From positions 1 to 64,000 of the forward strand of contig JADFYM010000001.1 of assembly GCA_015233035.1 (NCBI GenBank): DNA of 64,000 nt, in the 5' to 3' direction. Shown in pieces: positions 60,311-64,000 of this stretch. The notes below the pieces were generated by a model, which did no database searches, had not been told where the DNA came from, and saw only the letters and a list, made by a program, of their open reading frames with translations. The position numbers and the translations under genes were made by a program. Source of the stretch: Magnetococcales bacterium. GTDB taxonomy: Bacteria > Pseudomonadota > Magnetococcia > Magnetococcales > Magnetaquicoccaceae. Every line of letters starts with the position of its first letter. The first letter of the stretch is position 1.

Positions 60311-61483
60311 GTGGCGAAAATTCGCGTCCTGATCATTGATGATTCCGCCGTGGTACGTCAAACACTGACCCAGATTCTGGAATCAGATGAAGACATTGAG
60401 GTGGTGGGATCGGCTCAGGATCCTTTTGTGGCGGCGGAAAAACTGCGGACCACCGTACCGGATGTGATCACTCTGGATGTGGAAATGCCCCGCATGGATG
60501 GCATCACCTTTCTGCGCAAGATTATGACGCAGCATCCCATCCCTGTGGTCATGTGTTCTTCGCTGACTGAAGAGGGCTCGGCCACGGCTTTGAAGGCGTT
60601 GGAGTATGGTGCGGTGGATATTATCACCAAACCCAGAATGGGCACCAAAACCTTTCTGGAAGAGTCGCGCATCCGCATTTGTGATGCCGTCAAGGCGGCC
60701 GCTCTGGCCCGGATGCCGCGATTTGCGTTGCGTCCGGTCGAAAGGGCACGTCCCACCGAAGAAGCCCGTCCGGTCGAAAAGAGCTACACGACTGAAGAAG
60801 GCCCCACGACCAACCGGTTTGTTGCCGCCACCCAGGCGGGCTACAAAGTGCCACCCAAGTTGACGGCGGATGCCATGCTGCCCCCACCCGATGCCCGTGC
60901 CATGATTCAGACCACGGAAAAGGTGGTCATCGTGGGGGCTTCGACGGGCGGTACGGAGGCACTGCGCATCTTTCTGGAGGCACTGCCAGCGGACGCGCCG
61001 GGCATGGTCATTGTGCAGCATATGCCGGAAAATTTTACCACGGCCTTTGCCAACCGTCTCAACACCTTGTGCCAGGTGACCGTCAAGGAGGCCGCCCATG
61101 ATGATTCGGTCGTGCGGGGTCGGGTCTTGATTGCACCAGGCAACAAACACACCCTCCTCAAAAGAAGCGGTGCCCGTTATATGGTCGAAGTCAAAGAGGG
61201 ACCGCTGGTCAGTCGCCATCGGCCTTCCGTGGATGTTTTGTTCCGTTCTGCCGCCCGGTATGCCGGGAAAAATGCCGTGGGCGTCATTATGACCGGCATG
61301 GGCGATGACGGGGCGCGGGGCATGTTGGAGATGAAACAGGCGGGTGCCACCACGATTGCCCAGGACGAACAAAGTTGCGTCGTCTTCGGGATGCCGAAAG
61401 AGGCGATCAAGCACGGCGGGGTGGATATTGTCAAGCCGCTGGACAAGATTGCAGCGGAAGTGATTCGGTTGTGCGGGGGGTGA
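60311..61483 (+). CDS. cheB: CheB methylesterase/deamidase
   Basis: The 390-residue product has an N-terminal receiver (D56 in [11 protein letters not shown]), then a Pro/Arg-rich linker of about 60 residues. The methylesterase domain has the catalytic triad S211 (GASTGG), H237 (QHMPENFT) and D332 (MGDDGARG). It removes receptor methyl groups in adaptation. The start is GTG at 60311, with GGGAGG upstream overlapping the end of cheA. The C-terminal codons and stop lie inside a 16-bp inverted repeat. Confidence 0.96.
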   Translation: MAKIRVLIIDDSAVVRQTLTQILESDEDIEVVGSAQDPFVAAEKLRTTVPDVITLDVEMPRMDGITFLRKIMTQHPIPVVMCSSLTEEGSATALKALEYGAVDIITKPRMGTKTFLEESRIRICDAVKAAALARMPRFALRPVERARPTEEARPVEKSYTTEEGPTTNRFVAATQAGYKVPPKLTADAMLPPPDARAMIQTTEKVVIVGASTGGTEALRIFLEALPADAPGMVIVQHMPENFTTAFANRLNTLCQVTVKEAAHDDSVVRGRVLIAPGNKHTLLKRSGARYMVEVKEGPLVSRHRPSVDVLFRSAARYAGKNAVGVIMTGMGDDGARGMLEMKQAGATTIAQDEQSCVVFGMPKEAIKHGGVDIVKPLDKIAAEVIRLCGG

Positions 61484-61539
61484 GAAAACCTTCGCACAAC
61501 CGAATCACTGAACGGCGGACTTCGCGGTGGAAGTCTGCC
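61460..61539. terminator. Two hairpins between convergent cheB and cheD
   Basis: The first has perfect 16-bp arms at 61460-61475 and 61493-61508 (GTGATTCGGTTGTGCG and its complement) and spans the cheB stop. The second pairs 61514-61523 (GGCGGACTTC) with 61530-61539 (GAAGTCTGCC). A short A-rich run follows. The pair probably acts as a terminator for both strands. Confidence 0.55.
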
Positions 61540-61554
61540 TGACTGGGAAAAAAG

Positions 61555-62031
61555 CTACTGTCCCGACTGGGACCGCTTCATCAGGATGGAGCCATCCTGG
61601 GTGTTGAAAATCACCTTCCGGCTCACCTCTCCCCCCATATCCGAGGCGATGATCGGGATTTGTGCCTGCGCCAAAAATTCGTGGGCGACCTCAATATTGC
61701 GTTGCCCCACATTGAGAAAACCGGAAGAACTTTGCAGGACGGCCCCCCCCCCGAACACCTTGGCCTTGAGTTCTCTTTTGGAGCACCCCATTTCCAGCAT
61801 GTGTTCGATCAGTTTGACAATGGCAATATTGCCAAACTTGGGCGATGGCAAACCATCCCCATTCCAGAGGGGCAACTTGTAATGGTTCATCCCCCCCTTG
61901 CGCAAACGCGGATCCCAAAGGCAAACGGCAATACAGGAACCCAAAACCGTGGTGATGACATAATCCCCATCCTTGGCAAATAATGCGCCGGGCAATAGGA
62001 AAGGCTTGCTGGTCTCTGGTTCATTCACCAT
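61555..62031 (-). CDS. cheD: CheD receptor glutamine deamidase
   Basis: The 158-residue CheD has its catalytic Cys in TTVLGSCIAVCLWD and its His in GGMNHYKLP, with the family's Thr before the Cys. CheD deamidates Gln residues of receptors and in some bacteria is controlled by CheC or CheY-P. The ATG lies two bases after the stop of the upstream kinase-like gene, so they form one transcript. The family's usual partner CheC is not in the window. Confidence 0.95.
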   Translation of the reverse strand: MVNEPETSKPFLLPGALFAKDGDYVITTVLGSCIAVCLWDPRLRKGGMNHYKLPLWNGDGLPSPKFGNIAIVKLIEHMLEMGCSKRELKAKVFGGGAVLQSSSGFLNVGQRNIEVAHEFLAQAQIPIIASDMGGEVSRKVIFNTQDGSILMKRSQSGQ

Positions 62032-62033
62032 GG

Positions 62034-62960
62034 CTAAAACAACTCGGTCTGATCATCGCTAAAGAAAAACTCATTACCATCCACAGAGAACGTGTCGGCC
62101 TCGGCATCGGTTTCCACAAACGGAATGGAGAGCGTCACCGTACACCCCTCCCCCGGTTTGGCGTTGACCAATACCGTACCCTCCATCATGTCAACCACCG
62201 CCTTGGTGATACTCAAACCCAACCCATGCCCCTTGTGCGACTTGCGAATGCCGGTTTCCAATTGGGCAAAACGGTCAAAAATACGCCCCAACTGATCGGT
62301 ATCCAGACCCACACCCGTGTCCGTTACCGAAAGCACTAGGCGATCATCGACCACACTGATATCCAGATCAATGCGTCCACCCGGATTGTTGAATTCAATG
62401 GCATTGGAGAGCAGGTTTTGCACGACCAATTCCAGTTTTTCTGAATCGGACTGGAACAGCAACCGCTCACCCTCCTGCACCACCGGCGCAGAACCGAGCA
62501 CCAGCTTTTTGCCCAGAAAATAGACATCCAACCCCTTCGCCCGGATCAGATGGGCAAAATCGTTGACAGCATGGATCAGCAAGGCATGTCCATCCACCGT
62601 GGCGGATTGCAGCATGGTCGCCCCATCCTCCAACTCCGCAGCGGCAAAAATATTGCGCAACTGAAAGTCCAGACTGAACGCCTCCGCAAAGATGGAACTG
62701 GCAATCTCAATCGTCGTGGCCCGGTCCGCATCATGGGACAACAACTGCTGCGTCAAGCCCAAAATACAGGAGAGTGGATTATTGATCTCATTTTTCATAT
62801 GAGAAACAAAATTGCTTTTCACCTGCTCCGAAATTTGCAGCTTCCGGTTGACCTCTTCCAGTCTTCTGCTGACAATTTTCAGATCATACAAAGTTTGTTT
62901 TGTATGAAAAAATCTTGTTTTCAACTCATTGAGCAAATCATCGTCACTCAGATCAGCCAC
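62034..62960 (-). CDS. Histidine-kinase-like protein lacking the phospho-His
   Basis: The 308-residue soluble protein has an N-terminal coiled coil (about 1-45). Its dimerisation helix reads FVSHMKNEINNPLSCILG. Aligned with the usual FLANMSHEIRTPL, Asn57 stands at the phospho-His position and Asn also replaces the Arg. The ATP-binding domain is intact: N box NLLSNAIEFNN, DTGVGL and GHGLGLSI. The last residues are acidic and end DQTELF, like the tails of the CheZ-like proteins nearby. It is coupled to cheD. It may bind ATP without normal autophosphorylation and act as a scaffold or phosphatase. An alternative is use of H54, three residues earlier. Confidence 0.8.
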   Translation of the reverse strand: MADLSDDDLLNELKTRFFHTKQTLYDLKIVSRRLEEVNRKLQISEQVKSNFVSHMKNEINNPLSCILGLTQQLLSHDADRATTIEIASSIFAEAFSLDFQLRNIFAAAELEDGATMLQSATVDGHALLIHAVNDFAHLIRAKGLDVYFLGKKLVLGSAPVVQEGERLLFQSDSEKLELVVQNLLSNAIEFNNPGGRIDLDISVVDDRLVLSVTDTGVGLDTDQLGRIFDRFAQLETGIRKSHKGHGLGLSITKAVVDMMEGTVLVNAKPGEGCTVTLSIPFVETDAEADTFSVDGNEFFFSDDQTELF

Positions 62961-63184
62961 ATCGCCACTCCCTCTGTCTGCCTTATGGGAACAAGCCCCC
63001 CACTTACCGCCCTTGATTCTAGCTCCAATCCAGTCAAATCACCACCCCGGTCGTGCATCCATACGCATTTTTTTTGGCCAACGCGCTGGCGTTCTCTGGT
63101 GGTTTTTTCTTTGACTTTACGGTCGAAGAATGTCATGTTTGCAGAGTGCAGCACTGGATTGATGTCAAACGAGCCGCCCATTCC

Positions 63185-64000
63185 ATGAATGATTCCGACA
63201 TTCCCGTTTCCATTACCCTGTCCGACAAGGATTTCCAACGCCTGAGTGTATTCATCGAATCCACGAGTGGTATTCAGATGCCCTTGTCCAAAAAATCCAT
63301 GTTAACGGCGCGGATTCAAAAACGGCTGCGTCTGTTAAAATTGCACTCTTTTACCGAGTATGTGGATTGGGTGCTGGATCCACACGACACAACGCAGGAA
63401 CTGATCCATTTTCTCGATATTGTCACCACGAACAAAACCGATTTTTTCCGGGAACCCAACCATTTCACCTTCATGACGGAAACCGCCATTCCCGCCCTGA
63501 TCCAGAGTGGGGGAGCCGGTACCAGCAGGCCGTTGCGCATCTGGAGTGCCCCCTGTTCCACCGGGGAAGAGCCTTACACCATGGCCATGGTCATCAAAGA
63601 ATTCGCTGCCCAACGCAACAACGGCTTCAAGGCCACCATACTGGGAACAGACCTGTCCACACGTGCCTTGCAACATGCCGAAAATGCCGTGTACGACATG
63701 GACAAAACCGAACCGGTACCACTGCCCCTCAAACGTAAATATATGTTGAAAAGCAAAGATCAAGCCACACCACGGGCACGCATGACACCGGAAATCCGCG
63801 AAATGGTCAAGTTCCAGCACTTAAATTTTATGGATAGCGAATACCATATTCCGCAACCCATGGACATTATCTTCTGTCGCAACTGCCTGATCTATTTTGA
63901 CCGGCCAACAGCAGAAAAAATTGTCAACAAGCTGTGCCGCCACTTGATCCCCGGCGGATACTTTTTTATCGGCCACTCCGAGACACTCAACAAGCTGCAA
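63185..64000 (+). CDS. cheR: CheR receptor methyltransferase (cut by window end)
   Basis: The first 272 residues are present. The N-terminal helical domain has ITLSDKDFQRLSVFIES, then TTNKTDFFREPNHF, the CheR signature. The SAM-binding motif is SAPCSTGEEPYTMAM, followed by LGTDLSTRALQHA and IIFCRNCLIYFD, where Cys stands for the usual Val. GYFFIGHSETL is near the end. It methylates receptor Glu residues with S-adenosylmethionine. The ATG at 63185 fits the family length. The frame is open upstream without a good start and has no strong SD. It diverges from the pseudo-kinase/cheD pair. Confidence 0.93.
   Translation, partial: MNDSDIPVSITLSDKDFQRLSVFIESTSGIQMPLSKKSMLTARIQKRLRLLKLHSFTEYVDWVLDPHDTTQELIHFLDIVTTNKTDFFREPNHFTFMTETAIPALIQSGGAGTSRPLRIWSAPCSTGEEPYTMAMVIKEFAAQRNNGFKATILGTDLSTRALQHAENAVYDMDKTEPVPLPLKRKYMLKSKDQATPRARMTPEIREMVKFQHLNFMDSEYHIPQPMDIIFCRNCLIYFDRPTAEKIVNKLCRHLIPGGYFFIGHSETLNKLQ

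Noticed and set aside
1-64000. CRISPR arrays, tRNA and rRNA genes, complete insertion sequences or prophage
   Set aside because: No regularly spaced repeats with unique spacers, cloverleaf-like genes, rRNA segments or classical transposase/integrase genes were seen. The Rpn-family gene is the only transposase-like one.

Overview
The window reads as a motility, chemotaxis and surface-protein region of a flagellated Gram-negative proteobacterium. It holds flagellins with a FlaG, a full che set (A, B, D, R, V, W, Y), many hybrid histidine kinases, PilZ, and a bacteriohemerythrin-linked receptor. A single 29.7 kb reading frame, the chemotaxis gene content and the intergenic repeat style would fit a Magnetococcia-like or other deep-branching alphaproteobacterium. 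That placement is an inference: no rRNA, tRNA or magnetosome gene is present to anchor it.

Layout. (1) 1-4.1 kb, plus strand: the decayed 5' end of a flagellin gene, two intact short flagellins and a flaG. All three flagellin starts share a leader with a conserved box, a tetraloop hairpin of varying sequence and a Shine-Dalgarno (SD) site. (2) 4.3-34.9 kb, minus strand: an Rpn/PD-(D/E)XK nuclease gene downstream of a giant gene for a 9,903-residue extracellular protein. That protein has a FecR-like N-terminus, about 26 cadherin-like repeats, Ig-like repeats, three FG-GAP propellers of exactly seven blades, beta-propeller (SBBP-like) blocks, SwmB and PPC-like units, RTX-like patches, LamG and EF-hand-like segments. 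(3) 35.2-42.4 kb, minus strand: three response-regulator/histidine-kinase genes upstream of the giant gene. Two of them overlap by ATGA; a MITE-like insertion separates the third. (4) 42.7-45.1 kb: a receptor with almost no periplasmic loop, a degenerate CZB-like segment and a C-terminal hemerythrin. (5) 45.5-48.1 kb, minus strand: a coiled-coil CheZ-like protein, a single-domain receiver and a PilZ protein. (6) 48.3-51.3 kb: a large Hsp70/actin-fold ATPase of unknown role. (7) 51.3-64 kb: the chemotaxis cluster. It holds a CheW with a long repetitive tail, CheV, two soluble MCP-like proteins, CheW, STAS-CheY-CheA-CheB, CheD with a kinase-like protein lacking its phospho-His, and CheR (cut by the window end).

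How it may work together. The che genes would control the flagella built from the flagellins. No canonical cheZ, cheC or cheX is present. Two coiled-coil proteins (46346-48055 and 54591-55604) carry a CheZ-like F-x-D-x-x-x-Q motif and an acidic C-terminus ending in E-L/M-F. A third, paralogous protein (55638-56603) lacks both features, and the pseudo-kinase next to CheD has only the tail. This co-variation is the best candidate here for an undescribed CheY-P phosphatase or docking system. The flagellin leader hairpin is the best candidate for an undescribed RNA regulator.

Intergenic DNA carries three families of palindromic repeats (a MITE-like element, a triple stem-loop and a GC-rich hairpin) that recur together at 1.4-2.3 kb and 45.1-45.5 kb. 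No tRNA, rRNA, CRISPR array, complete insertion sequence or prophage was seen. Domain borders are read by eye and are approximate.
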